In this document: positions 1 through 6,075 of the stretch, one piece after another | How the letters are laid out: every line of letters starts with the position of its first letter | Numbering within the stretch: the stretch's first letter is position 1 | Assembly (NCBI GenBank): GCA_041641375.1 | Contig: JBEPYM010000001.1 | Span: forward strand, 1-6,413 | Direction: 5' to 3' | DNA from: Paenibacillus_AK sp041641375 | Lineage (GTDB): Bacteria > Bacillota > Bacilli > Paenibacillales > YIM-B00363 | Length of the DNA: 6,413 nucleotides | The notes under the pieces: generated by a model | Seen by the model: the letters and a program-made list of their open reading frames with translations, nothing else | The model's database searches: none | Told to the model about the DNA's origin: nothing | Translations under genes and position numbers: made by a program

Positions 1-315
1 ATGCATACGCCGCTGCTTCACTCCGGACCGGTCACCTGGGCGCCTTCGTGGTTGACGTTCCTGACCAAAGGCGAGTGGAAGCATCAACTGCTCGTCGCCA
101 ATTTGCGCGGCACGCAGCTGCTCCGTCTGCAGCTTGACCATGCAGGGACGAAAATAACAGCGCTCGACCCGCTGTTCAAGGGCGAGCTCGGCCGTATCCG
201 TGATGTAAAGGAGCTGTCCAGCGGTGTCGTTCTGATTATGACAAACAATCGGGATGGCCGCGGCAATCCCGGTCCGGATGACGATCGAATCATTCGCCTG
301 ACCCCAATTCGATAA
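1..315 (+). CDS. PQQ-dependent sugar (glucose/sorbosone) dehydrogenase-like protein, C-terminal part only
   Basis: This is the last ~104 residues of a protein whose start lies left of the window; the ATG at position 1 is probably an internal Met. The sequence matches the final blades of the soluble glucose/sorbosone dehydrogenase beta-propeller family: an H-S-G-x-x-T-W-A-P-S segment (residues 7-16), L-L-V-A-N-L-R-G (30-37), G-R-I-R-D-V (64-69) and N-R-D-G-R-G followed by D-D-R-I-I-R-L near the end. Family members oxidise aldose sugars with the cofactor PQQ, usually outside the cytoplasm. The arginines in G-R-I-R-D-V sit where this family commonly contacts PQQ, which is a family inference. Whether this host makes PQQ cannot be seen, so the true substrate and activity are open. 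The gene ends at TAA 313-315, five bases before a strong terminator, so it is probably not transcribed with the sporulation genes that follow. It is not part of the usual yqfC neighbourhood. Confidence 0.82.
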   Translation: MHTPLLHSGPVTWAPSWLTFLTKGEWKHQLLVANLRGTQLLRLQLDHAGTKITALDPLFKGELGRIRDVKELSSGVVLIMTNNRDGRGNPGPDDDRIIRLTPIR

Positions 316-320
316 ACGGT

Positions 321-360
321 GAAAGAAGCAGGAGGTCCAATCGGACCTCCTGCTTCTTTC
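321..360 (+). terminator. Intrinsic terminator after the sugar dehydrogenase gene
   Basis: A perfect 18-bp stem pairs 321-338 with 343-360 around a 4-nt loop (AATC, 339-342). The foot of the right arm is T-rich (CTTCTTTC) and is followed by ATCATATTTC, so the T tract is imperfect. It starts five bases after the upstream stop codon. The left foot is A-rich, so the hairpin could also work on the minus strand, although no minus-strand gene is seen nearby. Confidence 0.8.
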
Positions 361-361
361 A

Positions 362-390
362 TCATATTTCCCGTTAGGCGCGCATAAGGT
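362..390 (+). promoter_or_regulatory. Candidate sigma-E (mother-cell sporulation) promoter for yqfC-yqfD
   Basis: TCATATT at 362-368 fits the sigma-E -35 pattern (KMATATT) at all seven positions. After a 14-bp spacer, CATAAGGT at 383-390 keeps the CATA start and final T of the -10 pattern (CATACAMT) but differs at three middle positions. Transcription would start around 396-400, just ahead of the yqfC ribosome site at 403-411. yqfC and yqfD are known sporulation genes, which fits. A sigma-K reading (CATA...T) is also possible. The site is read by eye only. Confidence 0.45.
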
Positions 391-402
391 GTAAGAGTAC
401 AT

Positions 403-411
403 GGGAGGGGG
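403..411 (+). promoter_or_regulatory. Ribosome binding site that sets the yqfC start
   Basis: GGGAGGGGG lies 10 nt before ATG 422. The other in-frame ATG, at 401, sits immediately in front of this purine run and would translate the ribosome site itself into Gly-Gly-Gly, so 422 is the better start. Confidence 0.8.
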
Positions 412-421
412 CTCGTCTTAC

Positions 422-697
422 ATGCGCAAACTGCGCCGTCGATTGAGCAAATGGGCTGCAGGTGTGATGGACCTGCCTCAGGACGTCGTATTCGACCTTC
501 CCCGCATCACGATGATCGGGGACATGCAGCTTTATATCGAAAACCATCGGGGCGTGCTGCATTTTTCCGGTGAGGAGCTAAGGCTGTCACTCAGCAAGGG
601 TACCCTTCAGGTGACCGGCAGCGAACTCGCGATCCGTGCGATATTGCCTGAGGAAGTGCTGGTAGAAGGGAAGATTCAGGGCGTTCGATATATGTAA
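422..697 (+). CDS. yqfC: Sporulation protein YqfC (YabP/YqfC family)
   Basis: A small protein of 91 residues, close to the ~93 residues of the B. subtilis protein. It opens with a very basic stretch (MRKLRRRLSKW). A compact beta-rich body follows, with D-L-P-Q-D-V-x-F-D-L-P-R-I-T and then N-H-R-G-V-L-H-F, the signature of the YabP/YqfC sporulation family. There is no membrane segment or signal peptide. Family members are made in the mother cell under sigma-E; the molecular role is not well defined. The start at ATG 422 is chosen because the ribosome site GGGAGGGGG (403-411) lies 10 nt upstream; starting at 401 would add seven odd residues coded by that site. It is the first gene of the block and is followed 21 nt later by yqfD, its constant partner. 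The identification rests on family pattern plus synteny. Confidence 0.9.
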   Translation: MRKLRRRLSKWAAGVMDLPQDVVFDLPRITMIGDMQLYIENHRGVLHFSGEELRLSLSKGTLQVTGSELAIRAILPEEVLVEGKIQGVRYM

Positions 698-718
698 AAG
701 GTAAGGGGAGGACTTTCG

Positions 719-1942
719 ATGGTGTCGCAGCTGCTATTATCCGTACTAGGCTTTGTACGAATACGCATTACCGGGAAGCGCGGCGGCGGTTTGCCCGCCG
801 GCGCTTTGGAAGCGTTCATGAACGGTGCGATGAACAAGAAGCTCACGATATGGGATATCGAGAAGGTCCGTTCCGGAGAAGCTGCCGAGCTCTGCATGCC
901 GCTGAGAGATTATGTGCGGATTCGCACGCTCCTGAAACAGACAGGCTGTCGGGCAAGGGTGCTGGAGCGCCGCGGCACACCGTTCGTGCTAGGGAAGCTG
1001 ATGCGGCGGAAGGTGCTGGCAGCCGGCATTCTCCTGTTTGTGATCGGCATTTACGCGTTATCTTCCGTCGTATGGAGAGTCGATATTGTCGGCAATGAGT
1101 CAATTTCCGACGACGCGGCCAGACAAGCTGCTTATGCGGCCGGGATTCGGCCATTGCAGCTGAAGCACCGGCTTCAGGATCCGGACAGGCTGTCCAGGCA
1201 GATGCAGACACAGCTTCCCGGAGCGGCCTGGATCGGTGTTACGATCGACGGCACGAGGGTCAGCATCAAGATTGTGGAGGCGACCATTCCGAACAAGCCG
1301 CCCCTAATGAATCCGCGTCATCTCGTCGCGGATTCGGATGCCGTCATTACCTCCATATTGGCGGAGCGCGGTCGTCCGCTTGTCAAGCCGAACCAGCATG
1401 TGCGCAAGGGAGATGTGCTGATCTCGGGAATCATTGGAGACGAACAAACGCAGCAGACGGTTCCTGCAAAAGGCGAGGTAAGAGGACTCGTATGGCATCA
1501 ATTTGATATGGAAGCGCCGCTGACCAAACGGTACAAGGTGTATTCCGGAGAAGAGCGTACGCGTCAATATCTCGTGATCGGCAACCGCGCATTGCAGCTG
1601 ACTGGGTATGGCAAGCTTCCTTACGCCTATGCGGAGGTTCTGCAGGAGCGTTCCGGGCTGGCATGGCGGAAGTGGGCCATTCCTCTCGGCTGGTTAACCG
1701 AGACGGTGAAAGAATATGAGCTTGTGGAGCAGAAGGTAGATACTGCTGAAGCGAAGGCGAATGCGCTGCTTCACGCTCGCGCCGAGGCGGCGGGCGCAGA
1801 TGGGAAGGCAGGGGCGGTCGTCCGGGGCGAAAACATTTTGCATGAAAAGACGGAGAATGGTAAAGTTTATATGACAGTACTTTTTGAAGTGGATGAACCG
1901 ATAGCGGTTGAGCTGCCTATCATCCCGCAACCAACACCGTAA
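719..1942 (+). CDS. yqfD: Sporulation protein YqfD (membrane-anchored)
   Basis: A 407-residue protein, close to the ~400 expected for YqfD. The N-terminal ~97 residues are basic and predicted cytoplasmic. One clear membrane helix covers about residues 99-118 (V-L-A-A-G-I-L-L-F-V-I-G-I-Y-A-L). Directly after it comes W-R-V-D-I-V-G-N-E-S-I, which resembles the start of a POTRA/FtsQ-type domain, running to about residue 190. The rest is a beta-rich outer region containing R-K-G-D-V-L-I-S-G-I-I-G (barrel-sandwich-like), then a charged Ala/Glu-rich helix (~340-370) and a Pro-rich tail. YqfD is a known sigma-E-controlled protein needed for efficient sporulation and presumably sits in the mother-cell side membrane around the forespore; its biochemistry is unclear. 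The start at ATG 719 has GGGGAGG at 705-711, 7 nt away. Its stop codon TAA (1940-1942) forms part of the phoH ribosome site, so the two are tightly linked. Confidence 0.93.
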   Translation: MVSQLLLSVLGFVRIRITGKRGGGLPAGALEAFMNGAMNKKLTIWDIEKVRSGEAAELCMPLRDYVRIRTLLKQTGCRARVLERRGTPFVLGKLMRRKVLAAGILLFVIGIYALSSVVWRVDIVGNESISDDAARQAAYAAGIRPLQLKHRLQDPDRLSRQMQTQLPGAAWIGVTIDGTRVSIKIVEATIPNKPPLMNPRHLVADSDAVITSILAERGRPLVKPNQHVRKGDVLISGIIGDEQTQQTVPAKGEVRGLVWHQFDMEAPLTKRYKVYSGEERTRQYLVIGNRALQLTGYGKLPYAYAEVLQERSGLAWRKWAIPLGWLTETVKEYELVEQKVDTAEAKANALLHARAEAAGADGKAGAVVRGENILHEKTENGKVYMTVLFEVDEPIAVELPIIPQPTP

Positions 1943-1948
1943 GGAGAG
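1941..1948 (+). promoter_or_regulatory. Ribosome binding site that sets the phoH TTG start
   Basis: AAGGAGAG overlaps the yqfD stop codon and sits 10 nt before TTG 1959. No ATG or GTG in the phoH frame is as well placed, which argues for a TTG start here. Confidence 0.75.
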
Positions 1949-1958
1949 AGACGATCAT

Positions 1959-2930
1959 TTGACTATCCAAGCCCGCAGTGCCAAGGTGAAGCTGAATAAC
2001 GTCAGCGAAGGGCTCGCGCTCTTCGGTCCTCAGGACAAGTTCCTCCGGTTGATCGAGAGGGAGACGGAGGCGTCGATTCTGTCCAGGGATGCGGAGGTTG
2101 TCATTCAAGGACCGGAGCAAGAGGTGGAGCGGCTGGAGCAGCTGTTTACTGTACTGCTCGCCCTCGTCCGCAATCAGTATTCGCTCACCGAGAGGGATAT
2201 TTCTTATGCGCTGGAGCTTTCCAAGAGCGGACAAACCGAGCAGCTGCTTGATCTGTTCAAGGGTGAGATCGCTACGACTTATCGGGGAAAACCGATTCGC
2301 ATCAAGACACTCGGCCAGCGGCAATATGTATCCGCCATCCGCAAGAAGGATATCGTATTCGGAATCGGACCGGCCGGCACGGGCAAGACGTATTTGGCGG
2401 TCGTTCTGGCGGTATCGGCGCTGAAGGAAGGACAGGTCAAGCGTATTATTTTGACGCGTCCTGCCGTTGAAGCCGGTGAAAGTCTAGGCTTTCTTCCTGG
2501 TGATCTGCAGGAGAAGGTGGACCCGTACCTTCGCCCGCTGTACGACGCACTCCATGACGTGCTCGGACCCGAACAGGTTGCCAAATCGCTCGAACGCGGC
2601 TTGATCGAAATCGCACCGCTCGCTTATATGCGCGGACGTACGTTGGACGATTCTTTTATTATTTTGGATGAAGCGCAGAATACGACCCCGGAGCAAATGA
2701 AGATGTTTTTGACCCGGCTTGGCTTCGGCTCCAAGATGGTCATCACCGGCGATGTGACCCAGATCGATTTGCCGCGCGGCAAGAGCTCCGGACTGATTGA
2801 AGCGAGCCGCATCCTGAAGGGGATCAACGAGCTTGGATTTATTCACTTCGCTGAGCAGGATGTCGTCCGTCACTCCCTGGTGCAGAAAATTATCGTTGCA
2901 TATCATGTGGAGGCTGAAAAACAACCGTAA
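1959..2930 (+). CDS. phoH: PhoH-like NTPase (PhoH/YbeZ family)
   Basis: A 323-residue cytoplasmic ATPase, near the ~319 residues of B. subtilis PhoH. The N-terminal ~80 residues look like the KH-type RNA-binding segment of the family (E-G-L-A-L-F-G-P-Q-D). The P-loop domain carries Walker A G-P-A-G-T-G-K-T at residues 137-144 and Walker B F-I-I-L-D-E-A-Q-N at 233-241. These are flanked by T-R-P-A-V-E-A-G-E-S-L-G-F-L-P-G-D and by T-G-D-V-T-Q-I-D-L-P, all hallmark PhoH blocks. The protein is thought to act in RNA metabolism, probably as an RNA helicase-like partner of the endoribonuclease YbeY, encoded here two genes downstream. The start is TTG 1959, chosen for its ribosome site at 1941-1948 and for family length. 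A TTG at 1908 would add 17 residues inside yqfD with no ribosome site. The stop TAA 2928-2930 shares its last base with an ATG in the pgpH leader. Confidence 0.95.
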   Translation: MTIQARSAKVKLNNVSEGLALFGPQDKFLRLIERETEASILSRDAEVVIQGPEQEVERLEQLFTVLLALVRNQYSLTERDISYALELSKSGQTEQLLDLFKGEIATTYRGKPIRIKTLGQRQYVSAIRKKDIVFGIGPAGTGKTYLAVVLAVSALKEGQVKRIILTRPAVEAGESLGFLPGDLQEKVDPYLRPLYDALHDVLGPEQVAKSLERGLIEIAPLAYMRGRTLDDSFIILDEAQNTTPEQMKMFLTRLGFGSKMVITGDVTQIDLPRGKSSGLIEASRILKGINELGFIHFAEQDVVRHSLVQKIIVAYHVEAEKQP

Positions 2931-2931
2931 T

Positions 2932-2947
2932 GGAGGGAGGACCTCCC
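2932..2947 (+). promoter_or_regulatory. pgpH ribosome binding site that can fold into a hairpin
   Basis: The ribosome site GGAGGGAGG (2932-2940) lies 7 nt before ATG 2948 and decides that start. The sequence right behind it, ACCTCCC, is its complement: GGGAG (2935-2939) can pair with CTCCC (2943-2947) around the loop GAC. The hairpin would end at the base before the start codon and hide the site. Ribosomes finishing phoH at 2928-2930 would cover the hairpin, which suggests pgpH translation depends on phoH translation. Confidence 0.55.
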
Positions 2948-5206
2948 ATGGCGAAGCAGGAATTGCTGATCAAGGGGAAATTTCGGTATACGCCATCTGG
3001 CTGGAAATTTAGCGGCGCTGTCCGCTTTTTTCTGTTTGCGGGTTTAGTCGTACTGCTGTTTGCTACACTTGCCGGCAATTTGCTCAAGGAAACGTACGAT
3101 ATCCAGCTGGGCTCAATCGCCGAGAAGGATATTCTTGCTCCCGAACAGATTGAGGATGTTAAGGCGACCCAGAAGGCGAGGGATGATGCTGCCGGACGTG
3201 TCCAGCCGATTTCGACCGCAGTTTCATTACGCAATGAAGAGCTTGTCGATCAGGTGTTCCGGGAGCTGGAGCAAATTAATGCCGACGACCAGGTTACCTT
3301 TGACGATAAGGTACAAATTTACCGCAATGTGTTTCCCCAGATGTACACGGATTTCTTCAGCAACTGGGTGAGAACGACTAAGGCTAAAGGCTTGTACACC
3401 GAAACGTTCTATCAGGAGCTGACGGGCAAGCTGGAGGAGCAGCGATACCGTCTCTCGGAAGAAACGTACTTTAAGCTCCCGAGGCTCACCCGCGAAGAAT
3501 TGGCCGAGATGAAGCCGGTTGCCAAGGAAATTGTGAGCCGTATTATGGCTGACCCGGTTGTGGATGCGCAAGCTGCAAGAATGCGGGTTCCGGAGCTGGT
3601 CAACACCTCTCCGCTCACGAAAAAGGTGACTCGCGAGGTTGTGCAGGAAATCGCCCGGTACGCCGTGACCGCCGGAACGTTCTCGAATAAGGATGCAACC
3701 GAGAAAGCGCGCACTGACGCACGTGACGCCGCTCATCCGGTCTATATCAAGAAAGGCGACGTTCTCGTTGCCAAAGGTACGCCAATCAACGAGGAGCTGT
3801 ATCAGAAGCTCAAAAGCCTGCAGCTGCTCAAGGATAACGCCAGTTATTGGCCGCAGGCGGGCCTTGCCATTTTTAGCGTGCTGCTGGTAGCTTTGCTGTA
3901 TTTATTCGTTCGCGATTCCCGGCTTCCGATCCGTACCAGCAATCCGCAGCTGCTGATGCTGCTCCTCATCGTCGCGCTGAATGTGCTGCTGATGAAGCTT
4001 GTATCGATCGGGCAAACCTACGACGCACCGCTTGGCTTCCTGGCCCCGGTTGCGATGGGAACGATCATGATAGCAATCCTGCTGGACGACCGTCTCGCTA
4101 TCGTTTCCTCCGTGCTGTTTGCCGTGATTGCTTCCGTGATGTTCAGTCCGGAGCAGGAGTCAATCTTTAATTTTCACTTTGGTTTTGTCGCTATTATCGT
4201 ATGCTTCATCTCCGTTTTCGTCATTCAGAAAGCAAGTCAGCGATCGTCTGTGCTTCGGGCGGGCATTCTGATTTCTATTCTCGCCGTCGTCAGTACGGCA
4301 TCGCTACTCATGCTGTCGGAGACGAAGGATACGCAGCTGTTTCTGTACTCGCTTGCCTACTCATTCGCAAGCGGCCTGCTGACGGCTGTGCTTGTGATCG
4401 GTTTGCTGCCGTTCTTCGAGGTGACCTTCGGGATCTTATCGCCGCTGAAGCTGGTGGAGCTGTCCAACCCGAATCATCCGCTGCTGCGAAAGCTGCTGAC
4501 CGAGACGCCGGGCTCCTATCACCACAGCATCATGGTCGGCAACCTGTCGGAGGCTGCAGCGGAGGCGATTGGCGCGAACGGCTTGCTGTGCCGGGTAGGC
4601 TCCTTCTATCACGATATCGGCAAGACGAAGCGGCCGCGCTATTTTATCGAAAATCAGATGGGCGGCGAAAATCCGCATGACCACATTAACCCGGAGCTGT
4701 CCAAGTCGATCATCGTGGCGCATGCGCGCGACGGGGTCGAGATGCTGCGGGAATTCAAGATTCCGAAGCAAATCTGCGATATTGCGGAACAGCACCACGG
4801 TACAACGCTGCTGAAATATTTTTACGTCAAAGCGCGTAAGCTTGCGGAGGAGCGCGGAGAGCAGCCCGATTCGATCGCGGAGGAGACGTACCGCTATCCT
4901 GGTCCCAAGGCGCAGACGAAGGAGGCGGCTATCGTCGGCATCGCAGATTGTGTGGAGGCGGCCGTACGATCTCTGCGCAGTCCGACGATTGAGCTGATCG
5001 ATTCGACCGTTCAGAAAATTATCAAGAGCCGGTTGGACGACGGACAATTCAACGAATGCGACCTGACGTTGAAGGAGCTCGATGTGATCGGCAAGACGCT
5101 GAAGGAAACGGTGCTCGGCATCTTCCATTCGCGCATTGAGTATCCCGAGGATTTAACTCCGAAGAAATCAACCGATACGGATAATAAAGGAGGCGTCAGC
5201 GCGTGA
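2948..5206 (+). CDS. pgpH: Cyclic-di-AMP phosphodiesterase PgpH, 7TM-HD family (YqfF)
   Basis: A 752-residue membrane enzyme that hydrolyses the second messenger c-di-AMP. Parts in order: a short basic cytoplasmic start; one membrane helix (~26-43); a large extracellular 7TM-HDED domain (~44-300); a block of seven hydrophobic helices (~301-500); a linker N-P-N-H-P-L-L (507-513); and a cytoplasmic HD domain (~520-680). Metal-site residues are visible: H526 in S-Y-H-H-S, H555-D556 in F-Y-H-D-I-G-K, H592 in I-V-A-H-A-R-D, H616-H617 in E-Q-H-H-G-T and D667 in G-I-A-D-C-V-E. All are present, so it should be active. It is somewhat longer than B. subtilis YqfF (~711), partly through a polar tail. 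The start at ATG 2948 follows GGAGGGAGG; an ATG at 2930 would overlap the phoH stop and encode the ribosome site. It overlaps ybeY by 4 nt. c-di-AMP level controls potassium and osmolyte uptake, cell-wall homeostasis and, in Bacillus, sporulation. Confidence 0.95.
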   Translation: MAKQELLIKGKFRYTPSGWKFSGAVRFFLFAGLVVLLFATLAGNLLKETYDIQLGSIAEKDILAPEQIEDVKATQKARDDAAGRVQPISTAVSLRNEELVDQVFRELEQINADDQVTFDDKVQIYRNVFPQMYTDFFSNWVRTTKAKGLYTETFYQELTGKLEEQRYRLSEETYFKLPRLTREELAEMKPVAKEIVSRIMADPVVDAQAARMRVPELVNTSPLTKKVTREVVQEIARYAVTAGTFSNKDATEKARTDARDAAHPVYIKKGDVLVAKGTPINEELYQKLKSLQLLKDNASYWPQAGLAIFSVLLVALLYLFVRDSRLPIRTSNPQLLMLLLIVALNVLLMKLVSIGQTYDAPLGFLAPVAMGTIMIAILLDDRLAIVSSVLFAVIASVMFSPEQESIFNFHFGFVAIIVCFISVFVIQKASQRSSVLRAGILISILAVVSTASLLMLSETKDTQLFLYSLAYSFASGLLTAVLVIGLLPFFEVTFGILSPLKLVELSNPNHPLLRKLLTETPGSYHHSIMVGNLSEAAAEAIGANGLLCRVGSFYHDIGKTKRPRYFIENQMGGENPHDHINPELSKSIIVAHARDGVEMLREFKIPKQICDIAEQHHGTTLLKYFYVKARKLAEERGEQPDSIAEETYRYPGPKAQTKEAAIVGIADCVEAAVRSLRSPTIELIDSTVQKIIKSRLDDGQFNECDLTLKELDVIGKTLKETVLGIFHSRIEYPEDLTPKKSTDTDNKGGVSA
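5186..5193 (+). promoter_or_regulatory. Ribosome binding site for the ybeY GTG start, inside the end of pgpH
   Basis: AAAGGAGG is a near-ideal site, 9 nt before GTG 5203. It lies within the last codons of pgpH and supports the GTG start that overlaps the pgpH stop as GTGA. Confidence 0.8.
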
Positions 5207-5670
5207 GCGTAACGCTGGTTTGGTCGGACGAGCAACAGAAGTTTGAAGTGAACGACGAGCTTATTTTGCAATTGGAGCGAATTTTGCAGCTTGCGGCGGA
5301 AGCCGAAGGAGTTCAAGGCGGCGAAGTATCGCTGACCTTCGCCGATAATGAAGGTATACAGGTTTTAAACAAGCAGTTTCGCGATTTGGACAAGCCGACG
5401 GATGTGCTGTCGTTTCCGATGGAGGAAGCGGATTACAATTTCGGCGAAGCGGCGGATGATGAGCTGTTGCTTGGTGATATTGTCATTTCGCTCGAGCGTG
5501 CACAAGAGCAGGCGGACGAATACGGTCACTCCTTCAATCGGGAGGTCGGTTTTTTGTTTCTTCACGGATTTCTGCATCTGATCGGGTACGATCATCAGGA
5601 TGAGTCATCCGAGAAGGCGATGAATGACAAGCAGGAGGTATTGCTGCTGCAAGCGGGATTGCCCAGATGA
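5203..5670 (+). CDS. ybeY: Endoribonuclease YbeY (rRNA maturation factor)
   Basis: A 155-residue cytoplasmic zinc metalloprotein, the normal length for the family. The zinc site is the H-x3-H-x5-H motif in H-G-F-L-H-L-I-G-Y-D-H, giving ligands H121, H125 and H131. The other two family blocks are also intact: F-R-D-L-D-K-P-T-D-V-L-S-F-P (59-72, with the conserved R60) and L-G-D-I-V-I-S. YbeY takes part in 16S rRNA 3'-end maturation and ribosome quality control, and its gene is commonly found near phoH/ybeZ; here pgpH lies between them, as is usual in Bacillales. The start is GTG 5203, which overlaps the pgpH stop by 4 nt (GTGA) and has AAAGGAGG 9 nt upstream. Its TGA stop overlaps the dgkA ATG (ATGA), so translation is likely coupled on both sides. 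Confidence 0.96.
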   Translation: MSVTLVWSDEQQKFEVNDELILQLERILQLAAEAEGVQGGEVSLTFADNEGIQVLNKQFRDLDKPTDVLSFPMEEADYNFGEAADDELLLGDIVISLERAQEQADEYGHSFNREVGFLFLHGFLHLIGYDHQDESSEKAMNDKQEVLLLQAGLPR

Positions 5671-6053
5671 CAGCTCGTCCGACGCGGAGGAAGCCGGCGC
5701 TTATGCAATCATTCCGCCACGCTGGAGCGGGATTTGCGCATGCACTGCGTTCAGAGCGGAATATGAGGATACACATTGCGGCCGCTGCAGGTGCGGCCGT
5801 TTTCGCTTGGCTGCTCGATTTTTCGAGATTGGATTGGCTTGTTTTGTTGATTGCAATCTCCATTGTCGTGACGGCCGAGCTGCTGAATACGGCGATCGAA
5901 CGAATGGTCGATCTTGTCTCGCCCAATTTCCATCCGCTCGCGAAGGCAGCCAAGGACATTGCGGCGGCGGCAGTCGGCTTTGCGGCTTTGACGGCAGTTA
6001 TCATTGGAATATTTCTGTATTACCCCTATGTGGCGGGGAAGCTAATGATGTAA
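5667..6053 (+). CDS. dgkA: Undecaprenol kinase / diacylglycerol kinase family protein
   Basis: A 128-residue integral membrane kinase (B. subtilis DgkA is ~123). Gram-positive members phosphorylate undecaprenol to recycle the lipid carrier used for peptidoglycan and teichoic acid synthesis, although they were first named after diacylglycerol. An amphipathic N-terminal segment (F-R-H-A-G-A-G, S-E-R-N at 29-32) is followed by three membrane helices (about 37-52, 55-72 and 98-122). The family signature is E-L-L-N-T-A-I-E (71-78), then V-D-L and H-P-L-A-K-A-A-K-D (89-97), carrying the expected metal and ATP-binding acidic and lysine residues E30, E71, E78, K96 and D97. The start at 5667 overlaps the ybeY stop (ATGA) but has only a weak ribosome site, implying re-initiation. 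A second in-frame ATG at 5703 has GGAGG 12 nt upstream and would remove 12 residues, so the true start is not certain. Confidence 0.93.
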   Translation: MTARPTRRKPALMQSFRHAGAGFAHALRSERNMRIHIAAAAGAAVFAWLLDFSRLDWLVLLIAISIVVTAELLNTAIERMVDLVSPNFHPLAKAAKDIAAAAVGFAALTAVIIGIFLYYPYVAGKLMM

Positions 6054-6075
6054 GTAGAAAGCAGGTGAATCGTTC

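Noticed and set aside
1838..1866. Possible sigma-A promoter TTGCAT-17 bp-TAAAGT near the end of yqfD, which could drive phoH onward.
   Set aside because: It matches only 3 of 6 and 4 of 6 consensus positions inside coding sequence, so it could easily be chance; it is noted because a vegetative promoter is expected somewhere here.
1908..1958. Upstream TTG start for phoH, adding 17 residues.
   Set aside because: It would overlap the end of yqfD, has no ribosome site, and makes the protein longer than the family norm; TTG 1959 has AAGGAGAG 10 nt upstream.
3227..3736. A 169-codon minus-strand frame opposite the extracellular domain of pgpH.
   Set aside because: It is antisense to a clear gene, with no recognisable motif and no promoter or ribosome site.
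4436..5128. A 230-codon open frame on the minus strand opposite the pgpH HD domain.
   Set aside because: It lies fully antisense to a well-conserved catalytic domain, is rich in Arg and Leu as GC-skewed shadow frames are, and resembles no family I recognise.
5778..5799. Repeated GCGGCCG heptamers 15 bp apart, able to fold as a hairpin.
   Set aside because: They encode the alanine-rich start of the first membrane helix of dgkA; GC-rich alanine codons explain them without a regulatory element.
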